Positions 37,667 to 45,704 of a stretch of DNA of 64,000 nt are shown here, piece by piece (the stretch's first letter is position 1; every line of letters begins with the position of its first letter). The stretch covers positions 1-64,000 of the forward strand of contig NZ_RQZH01000003.1 in the NCBI RefSeq assembly GCF_003932845.1, given 5' to 3'. The notes beneath the pieces are model-generated. The model searched no databases. It was given only the letters and a program-made list of their open reading frames with translations, and had not been told where the DNA came from. The stretch comes from Prevotella sp. OH937_COT-195 (GTDB lineage: Bacteria; Bacteroidota; Bacteroidia; Bacteroidales; Bacteroidaceae). The position numbers and the translations under genes were made by a program.

Positions 37667-38683
37667 TTAGAGCATTACCTTTGTGGTCTTGCCTTCGCCC
37701 TTGCGGAGGTACAGGCCTTTCTTGGTCGGTTTGCCAGTCAGTTTAGTTCCGTTCACATCGTAATACTCATAGCTTACAGAACCTGTTGACACGCCTTGGA
37801 TGTCAGACGAAACGGGATGATTGATGATAATGCCGTCGAGAATCATGGAGTTACCCTTCCAGTCGCCCTCTTCACGGACGTATCTCCATGCTAATTGGAT
37901 GTTCTGACCCGCATAGCCGGAGAGGTCGATGTCGTAGTGTTTGATTCTCAAATCGGAGTTGTCGAAGCACTCCTTATCGGTGAGATGCGACACTACATCG
38001 TTGACCAAGTCCCAAATTTCGCCCCATGTCTCGCCATTGTCGGTGGAAAGCATGACCTTCATCGTGTTCACAACCTGGCGTCCGTTCTTATATACATGGT
38101 TGGACCAGTCGAAATCGGTACAGTTATATAAGTTGAAGAAATCAGCCTGCAACATGAAGTGGAGCGTTTCCTTCTCTTTCAAAGAGATGACCGGAGACAC
38201 CAGCCACTCGTCCTGCGCCTCGGCGTTGAGCCCATAGGCAGCACTTACGTAGCCGAAATGGATGAAAGCCTCCTTCTCTCCGTCTGTGGTCAATTCCTGA
38301 AACATATTGGAACTTGTGAAGACAAACCACGTGTTATTCACGTTGTGCGACAGATTCTCCTCCGTAGGAATATTGGCCTCGGTGTTTATCTCTGTCCAAT
38401 CCTCGGGTATCCAGTTGATACCGTAACTCGTCTCCCAACCCTCGAAGCCCTCGTAGAACGTTTTTTCGATGTCGTACTCGTCTTTCATGACCTTTGTTGC
38501 GGGTAGTATATTCTCGTTGGCAATGGTATTAGGCTTTACCAACTTTTTGAAAATTCTGCCGTTTTGGTCTTGTACAATTTGGTTCTCATAACCAGGAGCC
38601 ATTTTTTTTGAGTCGATTACTGTCTGTGCGGAAGAAGCACATGTAGCCGCAATGGCCAAACTAAGTAAAAATAGTCTTTTCAT
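37667..38683 (-). CDS. Secreted choice-of-anchor J (cleaved adhesin-type) protein
   Basis: 338 residues with a signal peptide (LLSLAIAATCASSAQ). The centre (about 75-285) is a MAM-like choice-of-anchor J jelly roll with FYEGFEGWE, WFVFTSSN, DEWLVSPVISL, STDNGETWGEIW and ILDGIIINH. The last about 40 residues (YDVNGTKL ... GLYLRKGEGKTTKVML) are a T9SS-type sorting tail. Probably surface-attached or secreted, binding function unknown. It lies downstream of the amylase gene but after a terminator. Confidence 0.78.
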   Translation of the reverse strand: MKRLFLLSLAIAATCASSAQTVIDSKKMAPGYENQIVQDQNGRIFKKLVKPNTIANENILPATKVMKDEYDIEKTFYEGFEGWETSYGINWIPEDWTEINTEANIPTEENLSHNVNNTWFVFTSSNMFQELTTDGEKEAFIHFGYVSAAYGLNAEAQDEWLVSPVISLKEKETLHFMLQADFFNLYNCTDFDWSNHVYKNGRQVVNTMKVMLSTDNGETWGEIWDLVNDVVSHLTDKECFDNSDLRIKHYDIDLSGYAGQNIQLAWRYVREEGDWKGNSMILDGIIINHPVSSDIQGVSTGSVSYEYYDVNGTKLTGKPTKKGLYLRKGEGKTTKVML

Positions 38684-39218
38684 AAGTTTACGATTTTAGA
38701 GTTAACACTGAATGTATTTAGACTTTTAGTTTGCTTCTGCTCTTGATTTGACAAGTGAACATCACAAAAGTAGCGATTTTTTTTTATTTGCCAAACAAAT
38801 GTGTGCTAATATTTTAAAATTGGATAAAAAATCTTTGGAAATGTTGCTTTTGTGATGTCTATTAGCCATTGTTGCTCTTTCTTGATATGTTTTGATACGT
38901 CGTGGAGTCAGACCGCTCCGCTATCCGGACATGGTGGTGGACATTGTGACCAACGGGAGTCCCGCGCTTATGGCACAGTCCTTGTCATCGAGTTGGTCAC
39001 AGCCTCCACTTTTCATCCGTCCCTGCGCCTCCCTTCCTATGTTAACGGAACGCGTTGCATACAGCGAAACGCTTTTGACAAAAAGATATGAGAAAATGGG
39101 GGGCTAGTTCATTTGACTAAAGGGGCTTACTTTTTCAAAAACGAGTCCGCAATGCCTGTTTATCGGCAATGCGGACACATGACTTATTGATTTTCAACTT
39201 TTAGCGAACACCAATATT
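38684..39218. other. Gene-free stretch with a G+C-richer patch
   Basis: 535 bases. The first 200 are very AT-rich and serve as upstream region of the anchor-J gene. Positions about 38890-39070 are distinctly richer in G+C and open in two frames, but neither peptide is recognisable. The amylase terminator is at 39145-39176. Confidence 0.45.
39145..39176 (-). terminator. Terminator of the amylase gene
   Basis: GTCCGCAATGCC (39145-39156) and GGCAATGCGGAC (39165-39176) pair over 12 positions with one A-A mismatch. On the minus strand a T-run (CGTTTTTG) follows. Confidence 0.75.
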
Positions 39219-41276
39219 TTATTTTACCAGTTTCTTTCCGTTAACGATATACATGCCTCGCGGTAGCGAGTTAAGGGCATCGCTTTCAGATGTCCCTGCC
39301 GGCAAGCGGCGAAGCAAGCGTCCATCGGTGGTGTAAACATTGAGCGGTGAAGACTGATTATCGGTAACGGTGTTGATCCATTCAATAGACGATACCGATG
39401 AAACATCTTCCACGAGATAGTGGTCCTGCGCATCTTTCTCGTTGCGAACGACGAAGAATTTCGTGGTCGTAACGTTCTCAACATCCACCGATTGCGGCGA
39501 GCCGCTGCCGTTGCTGAACACGAAGTTAACGTAATCGTCCTCGCTCGTCAGCGTGAAATTCTTTTGGTACCATGTCTTTCCGTCAACTTGTTTTGTAGCC
39601 GTGATGCGGTCGCCCGGCCAGTTGGGATTATCCGGTGTGTGACCGAAATCGCTCCATGTCCAATAGTTCATGGTTGTCCATCCCGTCACATTCTCGTCAA
39701 CCCTGCAATACACAGTGATTGTCTTCGGTTCGTAATTGTTTATCTTGATAGTGTAGTTGCGCTCGATGATGCCGCTTACCGTCCCGGCAACGAGCAGTCC
39801 CACTTTCAGCGTGCAGTCGTTGTTTATTTCTATTTCCGTGCCGCTTGCCACCTTCTTTGTCGCGGCTGTCGGCGTGGTTCCGTCGGTGGTATATACGAGT
39901 TGTGCCCCCTCGGTCTGGCTCACTGCCGTAAGTTTTACTTTAAACGCCTCTTCATACACTCCCGAACTCTTGTCTGCCCATGCCGTTTCAAGGTTTTTGG
40001 CCAAATAGTAGCGGTAATTATGTCCCGAAAGAACAAGCGAGTATGCACCGGAAGGGGTGAAACCGGCTGCTTCCCTGCCCACTACGACCACCAGTCGGCT
40101 CTGTCCACCCGCCTTTACGGCATTGGCATGGCATCCTGCCGTACTCTTCAGGTTGAGGAAAGTGCTCGTATTGGTTATTCCCGCGGCCTTTCTCGCATCC
40201 ACCATAGCCTTTATGTCGCTCTTGTATGCCAACCAGTGTTTGTAGAACACACATGGTGTTCCTGGCATTGCAATCAAATACGCGTTTGCGGCAAGTGTGT
40301 CTCGCCTTATCGGGTCTTGTTCGGAGCCTGCCCGTTTCTCGGTGTCGTGATTCTCCACGAATGTCACGGCATATCGGTTGTATGCAGGGTCGTGCATGAG
40401 ATTGTTGGTACTGTTCAGCCTACTCCAATCGTTGCTGTTTATTGCATCGCGCACGTTATATCTGAATTGGAAATCGAATGCCGCGCTCTTCTTTCCCGTG
40501 GCATCTATCCATCTTTTAATCCTATCGTTGCCGTCCCAGCACTCTCCCACCGAATATTCTATTCCTGCGGCATCGTTGTAATCGGCAACGTGCGATCCGG
40601 CGAACCCTTTTACCATGTCGTATCTGAAGCCGGTATATCCGAGGTCGTCCTTGAGAAACTTGACGTATGCCTTCATTATCTTCTGTACGTTGTCGCTTTT
40701 GTGGTCGAGATCGCGCATTCCGCCCCAGTCGTCGCCCTCGTCGTTGTTACTGCTCAGAGTCACTCCGTCTATGGCAGCCTGCTCGCGTGTCTTGTATTTC
40801 CCCGTCATCGGGTCGTAATCGTCGTTGTTCACAATGTCGGTTGTCTGCAAGTGATAGGTTGTTCCCTTGTATGTCTCTGCCGGGAAAGTCCACCATCCGT
40901 TTGTGTTGTGATGGTTTATCACCACGTCGGCAACCGTTCCGAGACCTTTGTTTTTGAACGTCCGTATCATCGAACGCAGTTCTTCCTCGGTGCCGAAACT
41001 GCTGTTCTGGTTGAAATAGTAGTAAGGGGTATATCCCATTACGTTGTATGACTCGAGGCACTTTCCGCTCTGCGGTATCCATACGAGACTGAATGTCGAG
41101 GCGAGGTCGTCTGCCTGTGCCTCAAGTTTTTTCCATTTGGAATGAGAGAACGAGTCCCAGTAAAAGCCTTGCAACATCACTCCGCCGTAGTTTTCGGGCC
41201 ACCCTTGAGCACCGGCGGTCTGCGAGCAAAGGACAACTATCGCAATTGCAATAAGCGTTTTAGTAAATTTCTTCAT
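39219..41276 (-). CDS. Secreted alpha-amylase: GH13 + CHB_HEX-like + CBM26 + T9SS tail
   Basis: 685 residues. A signal peptide (IAIAIVVLCSQTAGAQ) leads to a GH13 barrel with D220 (GFRYDMVKG), E245 (SVGECWDG) and D311 (ENHDTE), an intact catalytic triad. A chitobiase-type C-terminal module follows (about 450-505, VYTTDGTTPT). Next comes a CBM26-type starch-binding module (about 515-605, TGWTTMNYWTWSDF), then a type IX sorting tail (LNVYTTDGRLLRRLP ... GMYIVNGKKLVK). It occupies the place of SusG in the sus cluster but lacks a lipobox. It has its own promoter and LacI-type operator. Confidence 0.9.
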   Translation of the reverse strand: MKKFTKTLIAIAIVVLCSQTAGAQGWPENYGGVMLQGFYWDSFSHSKWKKLEAQADDLASTFSLVWIPQSGKCLESYNVMGYTPYYYFNQNSSFGTEEELRSMIRTFKNKGLGTVADVVINHHNTNGWWTFPAETYKGTTYHLQTTDIVNNDDYDPMTGKYKTREQAAIDGVTLSSNNDEGDDWGGMRDLDHKSDNVQKIMKAYVKFLKDDLGYTGFRYDMVKGFAGSHVADYNDAAGIEYSVGECWDGNDRIKRWIDATGKKSAAFDFQFRYNVRDAINSNDWSRLNSTNNLMHDPAYNRYAVTFVENHDTEKRAGSEQDPIRRDTLAANAYLIAMPGTPCVFYKHWLAYKSDIKAMVDARKAAGITNTSTFLNLKSTAGCHANAVKAGGQSRLVVVVGREAAGFTPSGAYSLVLSGHNYRYYLAKNLETAWADKSSGVYEEAFKVKLTAVSQTEGAQLVYTTDGTTPTAATKKVASGTEIEINNDCTLKVGLLVAGTVSGIIERNYTIKINNYEPKTITVYCRVDENVTGWTTMNYWTWSDFGHTPDNPNWPGDRITATKQVDGKTWYQKNFTLTSEDDYVNFVFSNGSGSPQSVDVENVTTTKFFVVRNEKDAQDHYLVEDVSSVSSIEWINTVTDNQSSPLNVYTTDGRLLRRLPAGTSESDALNSLPRGMYIVNGKKLVK

Positions 41277-41311
41277 AACATAGTGGTTTTTAATTATTAT
41301 AGTTTAGGTCA

Positions 41312-41319
41312 CAAAGATA
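41312..41319 (-). promoter_or_regulatory. -7 box of the amylase gene
   Basis: TATCTTTG on the minus strand, a full match to TAnnTTTG, 36 bases before the start codon and 62.5 bp from the operator centre. Confidence 0.6.
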
Positions 41320-41373
41320 ACAAAAAATACCGATACGTACATATCAAGCCTGTGTTTTTCACCCGTTTACACA

Positions 41374-41389
41374 ATGCAAACGCTTGCAT
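41374..41389. promoter_or_regulatory. LacI-family operator upstream of the amylase gene
   Basis: ATGCAAACGCTTGCAT, a 16-bp near-palindrome of the LacI/CcpA-like type with a central CG and one mismatched pair. Confidence 0.75.
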
Positions 41390-41620
41390 CAAAACCAATC
41401 ATTACGGGATTCAAAAACTCTTTTCGTCCGTTCGCAAGGTTGTTTTCGAATACGAAACGGCGATGAAAAAATGAGCGCGTGGCGTACTGCATTACTTATG
41501 AGAGCCGGCAGAATGAAGAAAAAAGAACGGTAATACACAGATAAAAGAAAAGCAAATGAAAGCATTACACATACAAAAATGATTCCGGGCATCTGCTTAT
41601 TATGAGAAAGAATAACAAAC

Positions 41621-41656
41621 AAGGGAAAAGAATGTTTTTACGCACTCTTTTCCCTT
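41621..41656 (-). terminator. Terminator of susCDEF
   Basis: AAGGGAAAAGA (41621-41631) and TCTTTTCCCTT (41646-41656) form a perfect 11-bp stem after the last sus gene, with TTGTTTGTT following on the minus strand. It separates susCDEF from the amylase transcript. Confidence 0.75.
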
Positions 41657-41679
41657 ATGTCAAGATTTATCGTGAGTTA

Positions 41680-42771
41680 TTACTCCGACACTATGGCAAA
41701 CATGCCTGTAATGTCGTTGAAATAGATGCAGTAATTTCCCGCGGGCACGTTGATATTCGCAGCACCGGCAACACCCTGTGCCGAATAGTCGGCATCAGAA
41801 ACGGTGAAGTCGGCTCCCCAGTTTATGTCCCAACCACCGTTTGCACGGAACTTCAAGCCACCGTCTTTCGACAGTGTTGTTTTCACAAACCAGTTGTGAG
41901 GAGTAACCTGAGTAAGTTCTACGTCGCCTCCCCAGCCGTTGAAGTCTCCGATGACACCTATTGAAGAATATTCTTGGGGAGTTTGGTTTTCCAATTTCGT
42001 CCAAGTATATTGCATGGTATTGAGATTCATCTCCATCTTCCAAAAGCCTGCTTCGGGCGAATGAATGGCACCGCCGTTCGATATTTCGAGCGGACCTGAC
42101 ATTTCCGTGGAACCATCTTTATCCTTCGAGGTGTTGTAACACATGTCCCAGTTGCCGAGATTGTGCTCGTCCCATGCCTTCACGTTGCCGTCAAACTTGC
42201 CGTAGTAGGCAAACACATTAACGTCTGTTTGGAACATTGCACATTCCTTTGCCTTCTCGGGACTCCATCCGGAGAAGTCTCCGAATAGATAGATTACGGT
42301 TCTCGTGGGTGCCGAGGTCATGTCGAAATACACCACTCCGGCATCGATGAGCAATGCCTGACCGTCTTTCACGGCATTTAAGAACACGTGTGCAGAATAG
42401 TTGTGCTTCTCGATGCGCTTGCCGAATGTCTTCACTGCATAGTTCTGGAGTTCTTCCTTGCTCACCTTTCCGTCAAGAGTGGCATTAATTTTGACCGGCA
42501 TGCAGTTTACCTCTGTCGTGATGATGGAGATGCGTGCATTGGCAAATGTGTAGCCTTCGGGCAGTTTCTCGGTGCTCAAAGTGAATACCTGCACTGCATC
42601 TTCTGCCTTGGCGAGGTCTATGTCACCCACCGCAGAAGCCTTCAAACCGGGAATCTCAACGGCATTTTCCGGTAAATTCGACTGCGGACTTGCCCAATCG
42701 GTAAAGTCATCGCCGCAGGCTGTGAACAACAAGCCTGCAAGCGAAAGTATTAAAAATGATATTTTTTTCAT
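41680..42771 (-). CDS. susF: SusF-like starch-binding outer-membrane lipoprotein
   Basis: 363 residues with lipobox LLFTAC followed by GDD, the acidic pattern of surface-exported lipoproteins. An N-terminal Ig-like domain is followed by two starch-binding modules, each opening with a GDFSGW/GDFNGW motif (about 166 and 275). SusE/SusF proteins hold starch at the cell surface. It is last in susCDEF, 26 bases after susE. Confidence 0.82.
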   Translation of the reverse strand: MKKISFLILSLAGLLFTACGDDFTDWASPQSNLPENAVEIPGLKASAVGDIDLAKAEDAVQVFTLSTEKLPEGYTFANARISIITTEVNCMPVKINATLDGKVSKEELQNYAVKTFGKRIEKHNYSAHVFLNAVKDGQALLIDAGVVYFDMTSAPTRTVIYLFGDFSGWSPEKAKECAMFQTDVNVFAYYGKFDGNVKAWDEHNLGNWDMCYNTSKDKDGSTEMSGPLEISNGGAIHSPEAGFWKMEMNLNTMQYTWTKLENQTPQEYSSIGVIGDFNGWGGDVELTQVTPHNWFVKTTLSKDGGLKFRANGGWDINWGADFTVSDADYSAQGVAGAANINVPAGNYCIYFNDITGMFAIVSE

Positions 42772-42797
42772 GTCTTGATCATTTATTTTATTGTTTC

Positions 42798-43949
42798 TTA
42801 CTTAATGTCACCGGTGTCGTTGCTGAAGTTTATGTATAGTTTCTGTCCGGCCGACACTACGATGCGTTCCTGATCGTCGCCTGCTCCGCGGTAAACAAGT
42901 TTCTTGTTGAACACCATAAACTCCGACTTCCACCAATCGAATCCGGGCACTTTTACGTATGCACGCAGACCGGCATCCTCGTTCGAGGCATGTGCAAAGG
43001 CAGGAGAAACAAATTCGCCGTCCTTTGTTGCAGGTACTTCAAACGAGCATCCTTCTTCTTTCTCAGCCCAACCTGCTTCGGGAGTAACGGGACCCATGAG
43101 CCACACTTCGGGTTTGTTGAAATCGACGTTGTATATTATCTTGCCGTTGGATACGGACATGGTTACGATAACCAAGTACCAACCCGGGGTCGAACTCTTG
43201 AAGTTTCCGTTGTCGCCTTTCAATATGTCGCCGACCAGTTCGCCGCCTACAACCGCCTTGTCGTATTCTACCACATTGTCGTTCCAAGTTTTTTCAGAGT
43301 TGAACTTAATTCCGACATTGTCTACCCATACCATGCGCCAGAAAACGTTCGGAGCACTATGTACGGGAACCATGGCAGGTGCGGTATCCCATTTCCAGCC
43401 GTTGAAATTGCCGACTACATAGAGTTGCTCCGGTATCTTGACGGGCGGAAGCGAGTATTCTACGAGTACTTGCGAGAGTTCCACTATGTTCGACATAATC
43501 TCCGTGCCTTTTATGGCAGTTCCGTATGCCGTTACCTGCACGGCTTTTGCACGCAGATACACCTTTACATTAACGGGGAAATCGGCTTCGTTTTTACCTG
43601 TTGCCTTAATCTTATCGGTAAGTGTGGCTGCCATCGAAGCGGCATCGATGCCGAGTACCGCACTCTTCTGTGCAGTGACAACTTCGAAAGCGTCTTCCAT
43701 GTTGGCATTAAGCGATGCTTCGAGAGAGTAGTCTGTGTTTGCGGGGAAGCCGTAGTCCGGCTGCGAGCAAGTCACGTTTATCTTTCCGGAATTTGCCAAA
43801 TCGATGACAGCGTTGGATATTGCCGGTTTGTTGAGGACGAACGTTGTCGGACTCTTTACCGTCGGGTTGGAATCGCGATCCTCATCGCATGCGGTGAAAA
43901 GGCAGGCACCCATCACCAGCATTAATATTGACTTTATTGTTTTGTTCAT
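42798..43949 (-). CDS. susE: SusE-like starch-binding outer-membrane lipoprotein
   Basis: 383 residues, lipobox CLFTAC followed by DEDRD. The SusE-type N-terminal domain (PTTFVLNKPAISNAVIDLA ...) is present, and a starch-binding module begins at VVGNFNGWKWD (about 178). The C-terminal region (PEVWLMGPVTPEAGW) forms a further module. It is separated from susD by 114 bases carrying two hairpins. Confidence 0.85.
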   Translation of the reverse strand: MNKTIKSILMLVMGACLFTACDEDRDSNPTVKSPTTFVLNKPAISNAVIDLANSGKINVTCSQPDYGFPANTDYSLEASLNANMEDAFEVVTAQKSAVLGIDAASMAATLTDKIKATGKNEADFPVNVKVYLRAKAVQVTAYGTAIKGTEIMSNIVELSQVLVEYSLPPVKIPEQLYVVGNFNGWKWDTAPAMVPVHSAPNVFWRMVWVDNVGIKFNSEKTWNDNVVEYDKAVVGGELVGDILKGDNGNFKSSTPGWYLVIVTMSVSNGKIIYNVDFNKPEVWLMGPVTPEAGWAEKEEGCSFEVPATKDGEFVSPAFAHASNEDAGLRAYVKVPGFDWWKSEFMVFNKKLVYRGAGDDQERIVVSAGQKLYINFSNDTGDIK

Positions 43950-43967
43950 TGTTTTGTCCTTTTATTA

Positions 43968-44057
43968 GGGCGGTTTGGTTAACGTTCTCCGCCCGTTTAT
44001 GATTACTTGTTGTAAGTGAGGCAGGTGTTCAAGATGTGTCAATTAATCCCGAACACC
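43968..44057 (-). other. Two hairpins between susD and susE
   Basis: GGTGTTC (44024-44030) with GAACACC (44051-44057), and GGGCGG (43968-43973) with CCGCCC (43989-43994). They lie in the only long gap of susCDEF. Neither has a strong T-run, so they may stabilise the upstream susCD message or lower susEF levels. Confidence 0.45.
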
Positions 44058-44063
44058 CACTTA

Positions 44064-45680
44064 TCATTTATATCCGGGGTTCTGCTTCATGTTTCCGTTT
44101 GCCACGAGATCTTTTGCCGGAATGGCGAAGATGTTGCGGTATTCGGCGAAGTCTCTGCCCTCGAAAGAGCCTCCCTTCCACTGCCATTTGTAGCCATTTT
44201 TGCCTCCGAACTTTCCGAAACGGATAAGTGTCGGGCGGCGGATGCCCTCGAAGTAGAACTCACGACTCCACTCGTCGAGAATATCGTCGAGCGTGAACGA
44301 GCCGGAGGTGCGTTCCTGTGCATGAGCACGCTTGCGCAGGTCGTTGATGCACTTAGTTCCCTCGGCGGTGGTGTTGCCTCCGCTCATGCGTGCCGTTGCC
44401 TCGGCGTATGCGAGATAAGCCTCTGCCACGCGGAACAAGAAGAAGTCGGTGTCGGCAAAAGTAGGATCCTTTCCCACACTGCCGTCGGTCTTGAAGTTTG
44501 TGAACTTTGCCACGGCATAACCGTCGGTAAAGTTGCCACGCTTGATGTTGTCGAGTTCACGTTTCACTCCGCAGAACAGAGCGCGGTCGTCTCCTGCTAT
44601 CTCGGCAGTCTCGTACGACTCCTTCTGAGGAACGTCTCCGACAGGGAAGAATTTCCTTACGAGGTTCGGGCGGGCACGATTTCCCGACCAACCTACGTTT
44701 ACACCGTTAGTGGCAGCGGGGTCTTTCGGGTTCGCGTGCATGTCGGCATCGAAAGTAGAGGCGATTAGGAACTCCGAGCAACCATACTGTGTAGTGGTTA
44801 TTCCGTCTGCATACAACGGCAATACTGCCTCGTAAGCGGCATCGGTTTCTCCGTTGTCGCCCATGAAGAGCATTTGATACGGAGTCCACACATCTACACC
44901 TTTCGTATTGAGACGATAACTTGACGTGATTACTTTATTTGCATATTCGGCGGCCTTTTCCCATTGTGGTGTTCCGGTATATACCTCTGCATTGAGGTAA
45001 AGACGCATAAGAAGGAACCATGCGGCAGCCTTGTCGGCACGACCATATCCCGTATCGGTTGATTTCTTGGCTTTCGCGTCAGACATCAGAGGCTCAATCT
45101 CAAGCAGTTCTTTCTCCAACCACTCGTAAGCAGCCTTTCTTTCAATCTGTACCGGCTTTTCTATCTTTTCGGCGAAAGGAATGTTTCCCCAACCGTCCAT
45201 CATAAGATAATACTGCAATGCACGCACGAAACGTACCTCGGCAGTCATCGTGGGATTGTAGTCTGCCGCCACATTGAGATATTGGTTGCAATAACTTATA
45301 CCCAGAGCAAGACGCTGATAGTACATTGCGAGCATCGGGTGTGACGCGTCATACACATTGTCTATGAATGTTGCGATACCATCGTCGCCCCAACCGCAGA
45401 TTGCTTCGTCGGTGGTAAGTTCGTTGGAGTTCCACATTTGGCGCACGAGTCCGGTGAAACCTGCGTCAGGATACACGATGTCTGTTGTACCGCCACCGCC
45501 GTTTCCTTCCATGGCGAGGTTGGCATAGCACTTGTTGAACAAGCCCTCCGCCTCGAACTTGGTGTCCTTGTTCGGGTCGAGTACGTTCTTGTCAACATCG
45601 AGATCGCCTATACATGACGTAAACCCGAATGCCATAGCCATTGCTGCGGCAGGCAAGATATGTTTGAATATTCTTTTCAT
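44064..45680 (-). CDS. susD: SusD starch-binding lipoprotein
   Basis: 538 residues, lipobox GFTSC then IGDLDVD. The helical SusD/RagB fold is shown by SYCNQYLNVAA, EVRFVRALQYYLMMDGWGNIPF, RADKAAAWFLLMRLYLNAEVY, FFLFRVAEAYLAYAEA and the C-terminal REFYFEGIRRPTLIRFGKF. It caps the SusC channel and hands oligosaccharides to it. It follows susC after 24 bases. Confidence 0.95.
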   Translation of the reverse strand: MKRIFKHILPAAAMAMAFGFTSCIGDLDVDKNVLDPNKDTKFEAEGLFNKCYANLAMEGNGGGGTTDIVYPDAGFTGLVRQMWNSNELTTDEAICGWGDDGIATFIDNVYDASHPMLAMYYQRLALGISYCNQYLNVAADYNPTMTAEVRFVRALQYYLMMDGWGNIPFAEKIEKPVQIERKAAYEWLEKELLEIEPLMSDAKAKKSTDTGYGRADKAAAWFLLMRLYLNAEVYTGTPQWEKAAEYANKVITSSYRLNTKGVDVWTPYQMLFMGDNGETDAAYEAVLPLYADGITTTQYGCSEFLIASTFDADMHANPKDPAATNGVNVGWSGNRARPNLVRKFFPVGDVPQKESYETAEIAGDDRALFCGVKRELDNIKRGNFTDGYAVAKFTNFKTDGSVGKDPTFADTDFFLFRVAEAYLAYAEATARMSGGNTTAEGTKCINDLRKRAHAQERTSGSFTLDDILDEWSREFYFEGIRRPTLIRFGKFGGKNGYKWQWKGGSFEGRDFAEYRNIFAIPAKDLVANGNMKQNPGYK

Positions 45681-45704
45681 GACTTTTGTCTTATTGATTG
45701 TTTA

